Numbered from the stretch's first letter, positions 1-7,584 are shown. The stretch: 11,728 nt of DNA from an uncultured Prevotellaceae bacterium (GCA_946539635.1 CAMNHS010000034.1:1-11728), one strand, 5' to 3'. Notes: a model not told the origin generated them from the sequence alone. Translations and numbers: made by a program.

Positions 1-71
1 ATAGTAAATAATTTTAGATGTAATTATTAGATTATGATAACAATGAACACTTTTTACGTCCATTTCTGTCG

Positions 72-79
72 CAAAAGTA
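72..79 (-). promoter_or_regulatory. Candidate leftward promoter, -7 element TACTTTTG
   Basis: Read on the minus strand this is TACTTTTG, a perfect match to the Bacteroidetes -7 element TAnnTTTG. No good TTTG -33 box lies at the expected distance upstream, only a T-rich run, so the call is moderate. Transcription would start near position 65 and leave the window at the left edge. An ATG at 63-61 opens a frame that stays open for 21 codons to the edge, but it would sit almost on the transcript start, so the true start codon may be further left. The driven gene is outside the window. Confidence 0.4.
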
Positions 80-211
80 TGAATTTTTACAGAAAAAAGC
101 ACATATTATACCTCCTGTTGAGGGGTCATATTTACAATTTCAATGCTCCAAAATAACAAAATCACTTTATTGTTACATCTTTTCTCTCGATGAAATCGCG
201 AAAAACTGAAA

Positions 212-423
212 ATTTGTCAATTTTGTCAATTTTGTCAATCGTCAATTTAGCATGTTTTGCGGAAACCAAATAGTATTGTTTGTTTTTTAAAAATAAGAAG
301 TAAGAAAATAATAATATTACAAAAGAAAGAAGAACTTTCCCATTATACAAGGTGAACGTCATCTACCTTAGGAGGAAAAACCTATTAAATTGACGATTGA
401 CAAAATTGACAGAATTGACAAAT
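212..423. repeat. 38-bp near-perfect inverted repeat with internal TTGAC units, 136-bp spacer
   Basis: The left arm (212-249) and right arm (386-423) are reverse complements over 38 bases with one mismatch. Each arm contains four TTGAC (or GTCAA) units, mostly spaced 9 bp apart as AAAATTGAC, with one shorter 7-bp step. The spacer (250-385) is AT-rich and has no recognisable gene. The right arm ends 4 bp before the TTTG of the promoter at 428-457. Possible roles are multiple binding sites for a regulator, a long stem in a transcript, or the ends of a small non-autonomous element; I saw no flanking target duplication, so the last is weak. The symmetry is seen directly and the role is unknown. 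Confidence 0.85.
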
Positions 424-427
424 CGAT

Positions 428-457
428 TTTGCTACGTCATGAAAAAGCTTACCTTTG
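428..457 (+). promoter_or_regulatory. Candidate rightward promoter TTTG-N18-TACCTTTG
   Basis: TTTG at 428-431 and TACCTTTG at 450-457 match the Bacteroidetes -33 and -7 elements (TTTG and TAnnTTTG) with an 18-bp spacer, the best promoter match in the window. The transcript would start near 464 and run into the hairpin at 471-520. It may give a long leader for pdxST or a short RNA of its own. The 5' side abuts the right arm of the 38-bp inverted repeat, a suitable position for an operator. No expression evidence is available. Confidence 0.55.
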
Positions 458-504
458 CCGATGGTTTTGAAACAAGAGTCGCGAAAAATAAGAAAGTGAA
501 ATAA
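439..504 (+). CDS. Possible 21-residue small ORF, unverified
   Basis: An ATG at 439 opens a 21-codon frame ending in TAA at 502-504. The peptide begins MKKLTFADGFET, ends KNKKVK, and is rich in lysine. Against it being a gene: its start lies inside the promoter at 428-457, so that promoter could not express it, and its 3' half forms one arm of the hairpin at 471-520. It could be a leader peptide from an upstream transcript, a gene remnant or chance. I recognise no family. Confidence 0.15.
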   Translation: MKKLTFADGFETRVAKNKKVK

Positions 505-520
505 CTTTCGCGACTTTGTT
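471..520. other. Hairpin with TCGCGAAA arms
   Basis: Bases 471-486 and 506-520 can pair as a stem of about 15 bp with one bulged G, around a 19-nt loop. The core is AGTCGCGAAA against TTTCGCGACT. No clean T-run follows on either strand, so it does not look like a standard intrinsic terminator. A related TCGCGAAAAA also occurs at 196-205, on the far side of the inverted repeat. It may be a regulator site, an RNA structure in the leader, or a weak terminator. Confidence 0.6.
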
Positions 521-550
521 CAAGTACCTCAAAAATTGTCCTTATCTTTG
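515..550 (+). promoter_or_regulatory. Candidate pdxST promoter, -7 element TATCTTTG
   Basis: TATCTTTG at 543-550 is a perfect TAnnTTTG -7 element. The nearest TTTG upstream is at 515-518, giving a 24-bp spacer, longer than usual, so the -33 is doubtful. The predicted start near 557 would leave a leader of about 220 nt before pdxS, containing the small hairpin at 593-611. Confidence 0.4.
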
Positions 551-592
551 CACTCGGAAATCAGAAATAATAACCCTCACATAAGCTGAATT

Positions 593-611
593 TTTTCTAT
601 CGAATAGAAAA
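593..611 (+). other. Short AT-rich hairpin in the pdxS leader
   Basis: TTTTCTAT (593-600) and ATAGAAAA (604-611) are perfect reverse complements around a 3-nt CGA loop, followed by TTTATTT. In RNA this could be a weak stem and possible attenuator if transcription starts at one of the upstream promoters. The stem is nearly all A-T pairs, so stability is low and function is speculative. Confidence 0.3.
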
Positions 612-707
612 TTTATTTCCAGCGAACAAGAGATTAAAAAATAAGATTTTATGACTCATACAGATTTTTTCCTTTTTGCAGTTTTTCTTTTCATGATAGG
701 AACTTTT

Positions 708-739
708 TTTGCCTGTATCGGGAAGAAGTTGTTCCTTTG
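708..739 (+). promoter_or_regulatory. Candidate proximal pdxST promoter TTTG-N20-TTCCTTTG
   Basis: TTTG at 708-711 is followed after 20 bp by TTCCTTTG at 732-739, one mismatch from TAnnTTTG. The transcript would begin near 746, about 30 nt before the pdxS ATG at 777, an ordinary leader length. This site lies downstream of the in-frame ATG at 651, so if it is used the shorter PdxS start must be the right one. Confidence 0.4.
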
Positions 740-776
740 CAGTCGATTTCAAAACATAAACACAAGACAAAGCACA

Positions 777-1649
777 ATGAACGAAAGACAAACCCTTAAC
801 CGTCAGTTGGCTCAGATGCTTAAAGGCGGTGTTATAATGGATGTAACAACTCCAGAACAGGCACGCATAGCAGAAGAAGCAGGCGCTTGCGCAGTAATGG
901 CATTGGAAAGAATTCCTGCAGACATTCGTGCAGCAGGAGGTGTATCAAGAATGAGTGATCCGAAGATGATTCGTGGCATACAAGAAGCTGTCAGCATTCC
1001 TGTAATGGCAAAATGCCGCATCGGACACATTGCTGAGGCACAGATACTACAGGCAATAGAAATCGATTATATCGACGAAAGTGAGGTTCTATCCCCTGCC
1101 GATGATATATACCATATCGACAAGACACAGTTCGAAGTACCCTTTGTCTGTGGAGCAAAGAACCTCAGCGAGGCATTGAGACGCATAGCAGAGGGTGCCA
1201 CCATGATTCGCACCAAGGGAGAGCCTGGCACAGGGGATGTAGTGCAGGCTGTCAGCCACATGCGCATGATGCAGAGCGAGATAAGAAGGGTTGTCAGCAT
1301 GAGAGAGGACGAACTCTTTGAAGCTGCAAAACAGCTGCAGGCTCCATATGACTTAGTGAAGTATGTACATGAGAATGGCAAACTGCCTGTAGTGAACTTT
1401 GCCGCCGGTGGTGTGGCAACACCTGCTGATGCTGCCCTGATGATGCAACTGGGTGCTGAGGGAGTTTTCGTAGGTAGCGGTATCTTCAAGAGTGGAAATC
1501 CGGCAAAACGTGCTGCTGCCATTGTGCAGGCGGTAACAAACTACAAGGATGCAAAACTATTGGCTGCCATTTCCGAAGACCTCGGCGAGGCAATGGTGGG
1601 CATCAATGAGCAAGAAATAGAACTGTTAATGGCTGAAAGAGGAAAATGA
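777..1649 (+). CDS. pdxS: Pyridoxal 5'-phosphate synthase, synthase subunit PdxS
   Basis: PdxS condenses ribose 5-phosphate, glyceraldehyde 3-phosphate and ammonia from PdxT into pyridoxal 5'-phosphate, in the cytoplasm, as a (beta/alpha)8-barrel that assembles into a dodecamer in known members. From the ATG at 777 the product is 290 residues, the usual length. Compared with remembered Bacillus subtilis PdxS, the catalytic residues are present: Asp22 (GGVIMDV), Lys79 (VMAKCRIGH, Schiff base with the pentose) and Lys147 ([10 protein letters not shown]). The phosphate-binding loops [11 protein letters not shown] (208-218) and [11 protein letters not shown] (229-239) are intact. An in-frame ATG at 651 would add 42 residues with a hydrophobic, low-complexity look that the family lacks, and a candidate promoter lies inside that stretch, so 777 is chosen. 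The stop overlaps the pdxT start by 4 bases, implying translational coupling. Confidence 0.97.
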   Translation: MNERQTLNRQLAQMLKGGVIMDVTTPEQARIAEEAGACAVMALERIPADIRAAGGVSRMSDPKMIRGIQEAVSIPVMAKCRIGHIAEAQILQAIEIDYIDESEVLSPADDIYHIDKTQFEVPFVCGAKNLSEALRRIAEGATMIRTKGEPGTGDVVQAVSHMRMMQSEIRRVVSMREDELFEAAKQLQAPYDLVKYVHENGKLPVVNFAAGGVATPADAALMMQLGAEGVFVGSGIFKSGNPAKRAAAIVQAVTNYKDAKLLAAISEDLGEAMVGINEQEIELLMAERGK

Positions 1650-2194
1650 GAATTGCTATTCTTGCCTTGCAAGGGGCGTTTATTGAACACAAACACATGT
1701 TGCAGCAGCTGGGCGTTGAGACTTTCGAGATAAGACAGCTGAAGGACTGGCAACAGCCTAAAGACGGACTCATACTGCCTGGGGGAGAAAGCACTGTACA
1801 GATGCGTCTGCTGAAAGAACTGCAGCTGCTTGACCCTATCCGAGAGGCAATACAGGAAGGTTTGCCTACCTTCGGCACCTGTGCTGGAATGATACTTCTC
1901 TCAAAGGACCATCTTGGCACAATGGATATCAAAGTTCGACGTAATGCCTATGGACGGCAATTAGGTAGCTTTCATACTACAGGCTCTGTAGAAGGGATAG
2001 GAAACGATGTGCCTATGACCTTCATACGGGCTCCTTACATCGAGGAAATCCTGTCTGATGACTGTTTACCTATTGCTACTGTTGACAAGCATATCGTTGC
2101 TGCAAAACAAGGGCGGATGATTGCAACAGCCTTTCACCCGGAATTAGACAATGATATGCGATTTCATCGCTATTTCTTAGATATTGCTAAATAG
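1646..2194 (+). CDS. pdxT: Pyridoxal 5'-phosphate synthase, glutaminase subunit PdxT
   Basis: PdxT is the class I glutamine amidotransferase partner of PdxS. It hydrolyses glutamine and passes ammonia to the PdxS active site. The 182-residue protein has the family motifs in order: LILPGGEST (43-50, oxyanion and substrate loop), FGTCAGM with nucleophile Cys79, RAPYIEE near 129-135, and FHPEL with His164 and Glu166 completing the triad. It is slightly shorter than many homologues (about 190), from a shorter loop after the nucleophile segment and a short C-terminus; nothing essential is missing. It starts in an ATGA overlap with pdxS. Its last 8 bases overlap the end of the convergent sigma factor gene, leaving no room for a terminator between them. 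Confidence 0.96.
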   Translation: MRIAILALQGAFIEHKHMLQQLGVETFEIRQLKDWQQPKDGLILPGGESTVQMRLLKELQLLDPIREAIQEGLPTFGTCAGMILLSKDHLGTMDIKVRRNAYGRQLGSFHTTGSVEGIGNDVPMTFIRAPYIEEILSDDCLPIATVDKHIVAAKQGRMIATAFHPELDNDMRFHRYFLDIAK

Positions 2195-2690
2195 CATCTC
2201 CTGCTTTAGCAATACGTGATTTTACAAACTGCCGGGCACGGAAAATATTTACTTTCACCTGGTCTTCTGATATTTCGAGGGCAAGAGCTATCTCCTTATA
2301 GCTTTTGCCTTCGAAGTCTCTTAACTGCATTACCAAACGTTGTTTTTCAGGCATCTGCATCATGATATCTCGGATAGAGTCTATACGCTCCTGCTGCTCT
2401 AATCGTGACTCTATGGAATTTGAAATACCACCATGAGAATCTTCCAATTCATCGAATGACTCTGCCTGATTGACCTTCATACGCTGCCTGTCAATAGAAA
2501 GATTGTGTGTCAAGCGAAGAGCATATGACTCAAGGTTCTCAACGTCATTTAATCTCTCCCCCATCTTCCACATCTTTATAATGACATCCTGCACCACATC
2601 CTCTGCCTCCTGACTGTTGAGAGTTATTCTCAAAGCCAGACGATAAAGAATGTTCTTCAGGGGCAATATATCACGTTTAAGATCTACCAA
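2187..2690 (-). CDS. ECF-type RNA polymerase sigma factor
   Basis: A 167-residue sigma-70 family protein of ECF size. Region 2 spans about 10-75 and includes the -10-binding helix segment EAEDVVQDVIIKMWKM (28-43). Region 4 spans about 105-160, with MPEKQRLVMQLRDFEGKSYKEIA leading into a helix-turn-helix (131-155). These recruit core polymerase and read promoter DNA. There is no upstream ATG open into this frame; the best start is TTG at 2690, since an in-frame stop lies at 2703-2705 and the next ATG falls inside region 2. The TTG start gives a short N-terminus before DILPLKN, as I recall for Bacteroidales relatives. It follows argB by 40 bp and is probably the last gene of that operon. No anti-sigma factor gene is visible beside it. 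The target regulon is unknown. Confidence 0.9.
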   Translation of the reverse strand: MVDLKRDILPLKNILYRLALRITLNSQEAEDVVQDVIIKMWKMGERLNDVENLESYALRLTHNLSIDRQRMKVNQAESFDELEDSHGGISNSIESRLEQQERIDSIRDIMMQMPEKQRLVMQLRDFEGKSYKEIALALEISEDQVKVNIFRARQFVKSRIAKAGDAI

Positions 2691-2707
2691 AAGCCAGAGT
2701 AATTATA

Positions 2708-2735
2708 AATTATGCATTATGAATTATGCATTATT
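2708..2735. repeat. Two tandem 14-bp AT-rich near-palindromic units
   Basis: AATTATGCATTATG (2708-2721) is followed directly by AATTATGCATTATT (2722-2735), 13 of 14 identical. Each unit is nearly its own reverse complement, centred on ATGCAT. The repeat overlaps the argB stop codon (2731-2733) and fills most of the 40-bp gap before the sigma factor gene. Short AT-rich repeats of this style are common between genes in Bacteroides and Prevotella. Function is unknown; repeat slippage here could alter the sigma gene's leader. Confidence 0.8.
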
Positions 2736-3534
2736 GAATCACCGTCCCTTCATTTGCTTTGCCGATGTTGTCTGCTAATGTGATGACAACTCTGCTGACA
2801 CCTTTTTCTACAGCACTCAGGGCATTCTCTACCTTTGGCTTCATTCCTCCCGAAATGACACCACTTTCCTCATACATCTTGAATATCTCCCGGGTGATGA
2901 GAGGTATGACACTATCGTCATCATCAGGATTGCTGAGAACACCTTTTTTCTCGAAAGAGAATATCAAAGTAACCTCAAACTTATCTGCCAAAGCCTTTGC
3001 TACTGTTGAAGCCATAGTATCAGCATTAGTATTGAGAATATTTCCCATTCCATCGTGTGTAAGAGGGGCTACAACAGGTGTTATACCACTGTTGATAAGA
3101 GAAGCCAAACGTTCTCCATCAGCCTTGTCAACATCGCCGACAAAGCCGAAATCAACAACTTTTTTCTCTCCTGTTTCATCATCCTTCACCTCCACAGGCG
3201 GACGTTTATGAGAGCGGATAATATCCATATCGGCACCTGTAACACCCAAGGCATTAACACCCTTGGCTTGCAGCTTTGCCACAAGAGACTTGTTGACAAG
3301 ACCTCCATAGACCATTGTAACAACCTCCAACATAGCAGCATCAGTAATTCTGCGACCTCCTACCATCTTGCTCTCGATACCTAAGCTACCTGCTACCTTA
3401 GTGGCTCTTCTACCACCACCATGAACCAAGAGTTTCTTACCAGGTATAGAAGAAAAATTATCCAATAGTGTCTCAAGCTGTTTAGGGTCTTCAACAACAG
3501 CACCACCGACTTTTACGATTGTTAGTTTATCCAT
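2731..3534 (-). CDS. argB: Acylglutamate kinase ArgB (N-acetyl- or N-succinylglutamate kinase)
   Basis: An amino acid kinase family enzyme that phosphorylates the gamma-carboxylate of an N-acylated glutamate in arginine/ornithine synthesis, in the cytoplasm. The 267 residues carry KVGGAVVED (Lys8, glycine loop 10-11), VHGGGRR (37-43), GGRRITD with the likely substrate arginine (59-65), NTNADTMA (168-175) and GGMKPKV with Lys232. Length matches the family. The segment FEKKGVLSNPDDDDSVI (194-210) is, as I recall, typical of Bacteroidetes ArgB. Bacteroides fragilis is known to make arginine through N-succinyl intermediates, so the true acyl group here may be succinyl; the sequence alone does not settle this. 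Its ATG lies inside the end of the dus gene (13-bp overlap), pointing to coupled translation. No other arg gene is in the window. Confidence 0.93.
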   Translation of the reverse strand: MDKLTIVKVGGAVVEDPKQLETLLDNFSSIPGKKLLVHGGGRRATKVAGSLGIESKMVGGRRITDAAMLEVVTMVYGGLVNKSLVAKLQAKGVNALGVTGADMDIIRSHKRPPVEVKDDETGEKKVVDFGFVGDVDKADGERLASLINSGITPVVAPLTHDGMGNILNTNADTMASTVAKALADKFEVTLIFSFEKKGVLSNPDDDDSVIPLITREIFKMYEESGVISGGMKPKVENALSAVEKGVSRVVITLADNIGKANEGTVIQ

Positions 3535-4478
3535 TTTTCTTTTATTTCGCTTATTATTGCCATTAAATCTTTTACAGTATTTGCTCGAAGCATTTTTATG
3601 CGAGTAGGACGGAAATCTGGTATTCCCTTGAAAATAGGTGTTGCTGCCAGATGTCTGCGAGTATGTAGGATAGCCTTATATTCATCACCGATAAAATCGA
3701 GGTTTATCTGCAATAATTCAAGGAGGATATCTATTTTTTCAAGATTAGTGAGAGAGTCAACCTGCCTTGAAAAAATCCAAGGTTGTCCGAAGGTGGCACG
3801 ACCTATCATAACCCCATCCACACCATATCTGTCAAAGGCTGCATCTGCTTCTTCTATACTTTTGATATCTCCATTACCGATTAGAGGAATCTCTATTCTC
3901 TTTTTTGCCTCTCCTATCAATGTCCAGTCAGCTTCGCCTGTGTACATCTGGGCACGTGTTCTACCATGAATAGTCAGGCTTTTTATGCCACATTGTGACA
4001 ACTGTACAGCCAACTCTGGCATAAGAAGATTGTTATTATCCCATCCTAAGCGAGTCTTTACCGTAACAGGTGTCTTGACAGCATTCACAACAGCTGTTGT
4101 CATCTCAAGCATCAAGGGGATATTCTGCAACATACCAGCTCCTGCCCCTTTGCCAGCTACCTTCTTAACAGGGCAACCGAAATTCAAATCGATGACATCA
4201 GGAGCAGCCTCTGCCTCTACTATACGAGCAGCCTCCACAACAGAATCTATTGTCCTACCATAAATCTGTATTCCGACAGGACGTTCATCATCACTAATGG
4301 TAAGTTTCCTGGTTGTAGCCTTTATATTACGTATCAAAGCGTCTGCAGCAACAAATTCGCTATATACCATTGCAGCGCCATAACGTTTACAGAGACGCCG
4401 AAAACCTATATCGGTAACATCTTCCATTGGAGCCAACAGAAGAGGGCGTTCACCAAGGTCTATATCGGCTATCTTCAT
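3522..4478 (-). CDS. dusB: tRNA-dihydrouridine synthase (DusB-like)
   Basis: A flavoenzyme that reduces specific uridines in tRNA to dihydrouridine using FMN and NADPH. The 318-residue protein shows the whole Dus pattern: [10 protein letters not shown] (14-23, FMN-binding start of the barrel), GIQIYG (69-74), [21 protein letters not shown] with catalytic Cys102, KTRLGW (141-146), the FMN-contacting HGRTR (171-175), IGNGDI (200-205) and [15 protein letters not shown] (222-236). The C-terminal helical tRNA-binding domain follows and appears complete. The family is secure; the B subtype is inferred from overall resemblance. Its ATG overlaps the parE stop as ATGA, and its end overlaps the argB start by 13 bp, so it sits within a translationally coupled operon. 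Confidence 0.93.
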   Translation of the reverse strand: MKIADIDLGERPLLLAPMEDVTDIGFRRLCKRYGAAMVYSEFVAADALIRNIKATTRKLTISDDERPVGIQIYGRTIDSVVEAARIVEAEAAPDVIDLNFGCPVKKVAGKGAGAGMLQNIPLMLEMTTAVVNAVKTPVTVKTRLGWDNNNLLMPELAVQLSQCGIKSLTIHGRTRAQMYTGEADWTLIGEAKKRIEIPLIGNGDIKSIEEADAAFDRYGVDGVMIGRATFGQPWIFSRQVDSLTNLEKIDILLELLQINLDFIGDEYKAILHTRRHLAATPIFKGIPDFRPTRIKMLRANTVKDLMAIISEIKEKWIN

Positions 4479-6421
4479 TCGTAAATGTCTTCTTCTTCAG
4501 GTCTGTCTTCTTCGATTACAAGGTTATCAATGATGAAATTCTGACGCTCCATAGTATTCTTACCCATGTAATACTCCAGCAACTTCTCTACCTCATCACT
4601 CTGACGAAGCGTTACCTGCTCAAGACGTATATCAGGACCTATAAAACCAGCGAATTCATCGGGAGATATCTCACCTAATCCCTTAAAGCGCGTTATTTCA
4701 GGGTCATTTCCTAATTCCTCAATAGCCTTAAGGCGTTCTTCATCACTGTAACAGTATCTTGTAATATAATCTTTTTGCCTCTCACCACGCTCTTTAATCT
4801 TTGCATCTTCTGCCTCTATGACAGCCTTATTTTTTATCTTGTTACGCTTGTTGCGAACTCGAAACAAAGGAGTCTGGAGAACATACACATGGCCTTTCTT
4901 TATCAGTTCTGGGAAGAACTGCAAGAAGAAGGTAATGGTAAGCAGACGTATGTGCATACCATCAACATCGGCATCGGTAGCAACAATTACCTTATTGTAC
5001 CTTAGGTTGTCAAGACCATCCTCGATATCAAGGGCTGACTGAAGAAGATTAAATTCCTCATTCTCATATACCACCTTCTTTGTCAAGCCATAGCAGTTGA
5101 GTGGCTTTCCACGCAGTGAGAAGACTGCCTGTGTATTTACATCCCTACTCTTGGTAATAGAGCCTGAAGCAGAATCACCCTCAGTGATAAAGATACTTGA
5201 CTCTTCCTTTCTGTCATTCTTGACATCAGAGAAATGTATTCGGCAGTCACGTAGTTTCCTGTTGTGGAGATTGGCCTTCTTGGCACGTTCACGAGCAAGC
5301 TTTGTAACACCAGCCATTGCCTTTCTCTCACGTTCTGAGGCCTTTACTTTCTCCTCTATTATCTCTGCAATATCTAGATTACGATGAAGATAGTTATCTA
5401 CCTCATTTTTTACGAAATCACCGATATATTTATTGACAGAAACACCATCTGGAGACATCTTATCAGAACCGAGTTTTATCTTCGTCTGAGACTCAAAGAC
5501 TGGCTCTTCTACATTTACTGCAATAGCAGCAACGAGACCATTACGAATGTCTCCATATTCATATTTTCCAAAGTACTCCTTTATAGTACGTGCTATATGC
5601 TCCTTGAATGCAGATTGGTGTGTGCCACCCTGTGTGGTATGCTGACCATTGACGAAAGAATCGTATTCCTCACCATTCTGATTTGTATGTGTGAAAGCTA
5701 TCTCAATATCCTCTCCCTGCATGTGGACAATAGGATAAAGAGGCTCACTGGTCATCTGGTCTTTTAAAAGGTCTGACAAACCATGACGAGAAATTATGCG
5801 TCTGCCATTGAACATTATAGCGAGACCAGTGTTGAGATATGTATAATTCCTCAACATCATCTCAACAATATCATCGTGAAAAGAATAGTTCAGGAACAAA
5901 GTATCGTCTGGCTCAAAGGAAATAAAAGTACCCCTTTCATCGGATGTTTTCTCGGTTTCATCGCTTACCAAAATACCTTTTTCAAACTTGGCAATACGTA
6001 CATTCCCATCACGATAAGAGCGTACCTCAAACTTAGAAGAAAGAAAATTGACAGCCTTAATACCAACACCATTCATACCTACAGACTTCTTGAAAGCCTT
6101 TGAGTCATACTTACCACCGGTATTAAGCTGGCTGACAGCCTCTATCAACTTTCCCTGAGGAATGCCACGTCCATAGTCGCGCAATGCGATAGACCTGTTA
6201 TCTGTTATCTCTATCTCTATACGATTTCCTTCATGCATGCGGAATTCATCAATACTGTTGTCGATAGCTTCTTTCAACAACACATATATACCATCCTCAG
6301 CATGTGAACCGTCACCCATCCTACCTATATACATACCTGGACGGGTACGGATATGATCTACGTCCGACAAGTGTCGGATATTTTCTTCACTGTAATTTAT
6401 TGTTTCTAATTCCTCAGCCAT
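4475..6421 (-). CDS. parE: DNA topoisomerase IV subunit B (ParE), GHKL ATPase
   Basis: The ATPase subunit of a type IIA topoisomerase, expected to pair with ParC to decatenate replicated chromosomes. The 648-residue product has, in order, the ATP-binding fold with EAIDNSIDE (Asn55), DYGRGIP (82-88) and the glycine-rich [11 protein letters not shown] lid (115-125), the transducer QTK loop (312-314), then the TOPRIM domain with TEGDSASG (413-420) and DADVDG (483-488) for metal binding, and RFKGLGE near 578-584. The opening [20 protein letters not shown] resembles Bacteroidetes ParE rather than GyrB as I recall it; a GyrB-type assignment is possible but less likely. A GTG at 6424 also opens the frame, but the ATG at 6421 is preferred. 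It shares one base with the stop of the upstream gene. No parC is adjacent. Confidence 0.92.
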   Translation of the reverse strand: MAEELETINYSEENIRHLSDVDHIRTRPGMYIGRMGDGSHAEDGIYVLLKEAIDNSIDEFRMHEGNRIEIEITDNRSIALRDYGRGIPQGKLIEAVSQLNTGGKYDSKAFKKSVGMNGVGIKAVNFLSSKFEVRSYRDGNVRIAKFEKGILVSDETEKTSDERGTFISFEPDDTLFLNYSFHDDIVEMMLRNYTYLNTGLAIMFNGRRIISRHGLSDLLKDQMTSEPLYPIVHMQGEDIEIAFTHTNQNGEEYDSFVNGQHTTQGGTHQSAFKEHIARTIKEYFGKYEYGDIRNGLVAAIAVNVEEPVFESQTKIKLGSDKMSPDGVSVNKYIGDFVKNEVDNYLHRNLDIAEIIEEKVKASERERKAMAGVTKLARERAKKANLHNRKLRDCRIHFSDVKNDRKEESSIFITEGDSASGSITKSRDVNTQAVFSLRGKPLNCYGLTKKVVYENEEFNLLQSALDIEDGLDNLRYNKVIVATDADVDGMHIRLLTITFFLQFFPELIKKGHVYVLQTPLFRVRNKRNKIKNKAVIEAEDAKIKERGERQKDYITRYCYSDEERLKAIEELGNDPEITRFKGLGEISPDEFAGFIGPDIRLEQVTLRQSDEVEKLLEYYMGKNTMERQNFIIDNLVIEEDRPEEEDIYE

Positions 6422-7578
6422 CACAATAATTTCTTCTTGTAACTACGCAATCTTTTTACAGTTTTTGCATCCAAATACCGCCATGCAGACAATACTCCAT
6501 CATTTGTCTCCATCATGGCAAGTGTAAGTGCCTGCTTAAAATGATACTTCTGATACCAAGGTATAAGGTCATTGAAAAGAAGAGCATTAGCTCCCTTTGA
6601 CCTATACTCTGGCAAAACACCTATAATAAGCAAATCAACGGTTTCAGCATAATGAAACCATTTTGTATATAATGTCTTTAATAATCCTATCCATCCGAAG
6701 GGCCATACACGTCCCCTGTCTGTCTTCCTAAGTGCCTTAGTAAAAGAAGGGAATGTGACGCCAAATCCAACGATTTCGTCGTTCTTATTTTTGTCACAAA
6801 TCAATGTAACAAGATTCATATCAGCAAAGGAAACATAGCTCTTTACCATTCTTTCAATAAGAGCATTTTCTATTTCCGAGAACTCATACAGATCTTGGTA
6901 ACACTTATTCAAAACCTCAAAAAGGCGATGTCCAAGACCAAGTTCTATTGCCTCTTTTTTTGTCATTTTCTTGGCATGCAGGCCATATCGTGTACCTATC
7001 AAGTTTGCTATCTTCACAAACTTATCAGGAACAGCATCTGGAACCTTCACCATATTTTGTACCCAGTCATTATCTTTTGTGAACCCTAATGCCTCCATAT
7101 GTTCACGATAATATGGGAAGTTATGATTTGCATGCATTGTCTGCTCATAGTCAAATCCTTCTACGAGCATCCCTTCTCGGCCAAGGTCAATAAATCCCAT
7201 TGGTCCGATAATAGTATCCATACCTTTGGATAAACCGTACTCCTCTACTTTCTTTATCAAAGCCTCTGAGACATCATAATCATCGATGAAATCGAAATAA
7301 CCGAAACGAACATTCTTATGATTCCATTTCTTATTTGCCCGATGATTTATAATAGCAGCAATACGTCCTACGGCTTTACCATCTTTATATGCCATATAGT
7401 ATTCTGCTTCGCAGTATTCCCAATATGGCTGTGCATCTTTTGATCCTTGATATAAATCTGCCATTTCTTCGGAGAAAAGATATGGACAAGCACACGGATC
7501 GTTACGATATAACTCAGTACGGAAATCGATAAACTTACCGATTTCCGCCTTAGTTTGTATCGTTCTAATTTCTATCAT
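6421..7578 (-). CDS. GNAT-like acetyltransferase family protein, substrate unknown
   Basis: A 385-residue soluble protein of a conserved Bacteroidetes family usually annotated only as N-acetyltransferase. The C-terminal half has a GNAT motif A-like segment, [20 protein letters not shown] (314-333), which in GNAT enzymes holds the acetyl-CoA pyrophosphate. The N-terminal half (about 60-130) also has a GNAT-like pattern, with [20 protein letters not shown] and then [19 protein letters not shown], so it may be a tandem double-GNAT protein. I see no signal peptide or membrane helix. The acyl acceptor cannot be guessed. The gene lies 35 bp after trpB2 and its TGA shares a base with the parE ATG, so it is probably co-transcribed with both. 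The fold call is an inference from motif shape. Confidence 0.75.
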   Translation of the reverse strand: MIEIRTIQTKAEIGKFIDFRTELYRNDPCACPYLFSEEMADLYQGSKDAQPYWEYCEAEYYMAYKDGKAVGRIAAIINHRANKKWNHKNVRFGYFDFIDDYDVSEALIKKVEEYGLSKGMDTIIGPMGFIDLGREGMLVEGFDYEQTMHANHNFPYYREHMEALGFTKDNDWVQNMVKVPDAVPDKFVKIANLIGTRYGLHAKKMTKKEAIELGLGHRLFEVLNKCYQDLYEFSEIENALIERMVKSYVSFADMNLVTLICDKNKNDEIVGFGVTFPSFTKALRKTDRGRVWPFGWIGLLKTLYTKWFHYAETVDLLIIGVLPEYRSKGANALLFNDLIPWYQKYHFKQALTLAMMETNDGVLSAWRYLDAKTVKRLRSYKKKLL

Positions 7579-7584
7579 TTCCTA

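Larger units (their letters stand above)
1..776. other. AT-rich noncoding region upstream of pdxS
   Basis: No open frame here looks like a real protein gene on either strand. The stretch holds a probable leftward promoter (72-79), a small imperfect palindrome around 111-124 (CCTC/GAGG arms), a 38-bp inverted repeat (212-249 and 386-423), a near-consensus Bacteroidetes promoter (428-457), a hairpin (471-520), two further candidate promoters (515-550 and 708-739) and a short AT hairpin (593-611). No tRNA cloverleaf or known riboswitch was recognised by eye. The strong AT bias and the density of symmetric elements suggest a regulatory or repeat-rich spacer between a leftward unit outside the window and the rightward pdxST unit. 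Confidence 0.75.

Noticed and set aside
212..249. TTGACA words as sigma-70 -35 boxes or a CRISPR-like array
   Set aside because: Bacteroidetes use TTTG/TAnnTTTG promoters instead of TTGACA/TATAAT. The units are only about 9 bp with no spacers, so this is not a CRISPR.
162..362. 66-residue minus-strand frame with a hydrophobic N-terminus and KIDKIDK repeats
   Set aside because: The repeat residues come from the left arm of the TTGAC inverted repeat, there is no promoter before its start, and the rest is AT-rich low-complexity sequence. It looks fortuitous.
651..776. 42-residue N-terminal extension of PdxS from an upstream in-frame ATG, resembling a membrane helix
   Set aside because: PdxS is a soluble enzyme of about 290 residues, which the ATG at 777 gives exactly. 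The extension is T-rich DNA and contains a candidate promoter.
6422..6424. GTG start for ParE one codon upstream of the ATG
   Set aside because: The next codon is an ATG that shares a base with the upstream stop, a normal coupled start.
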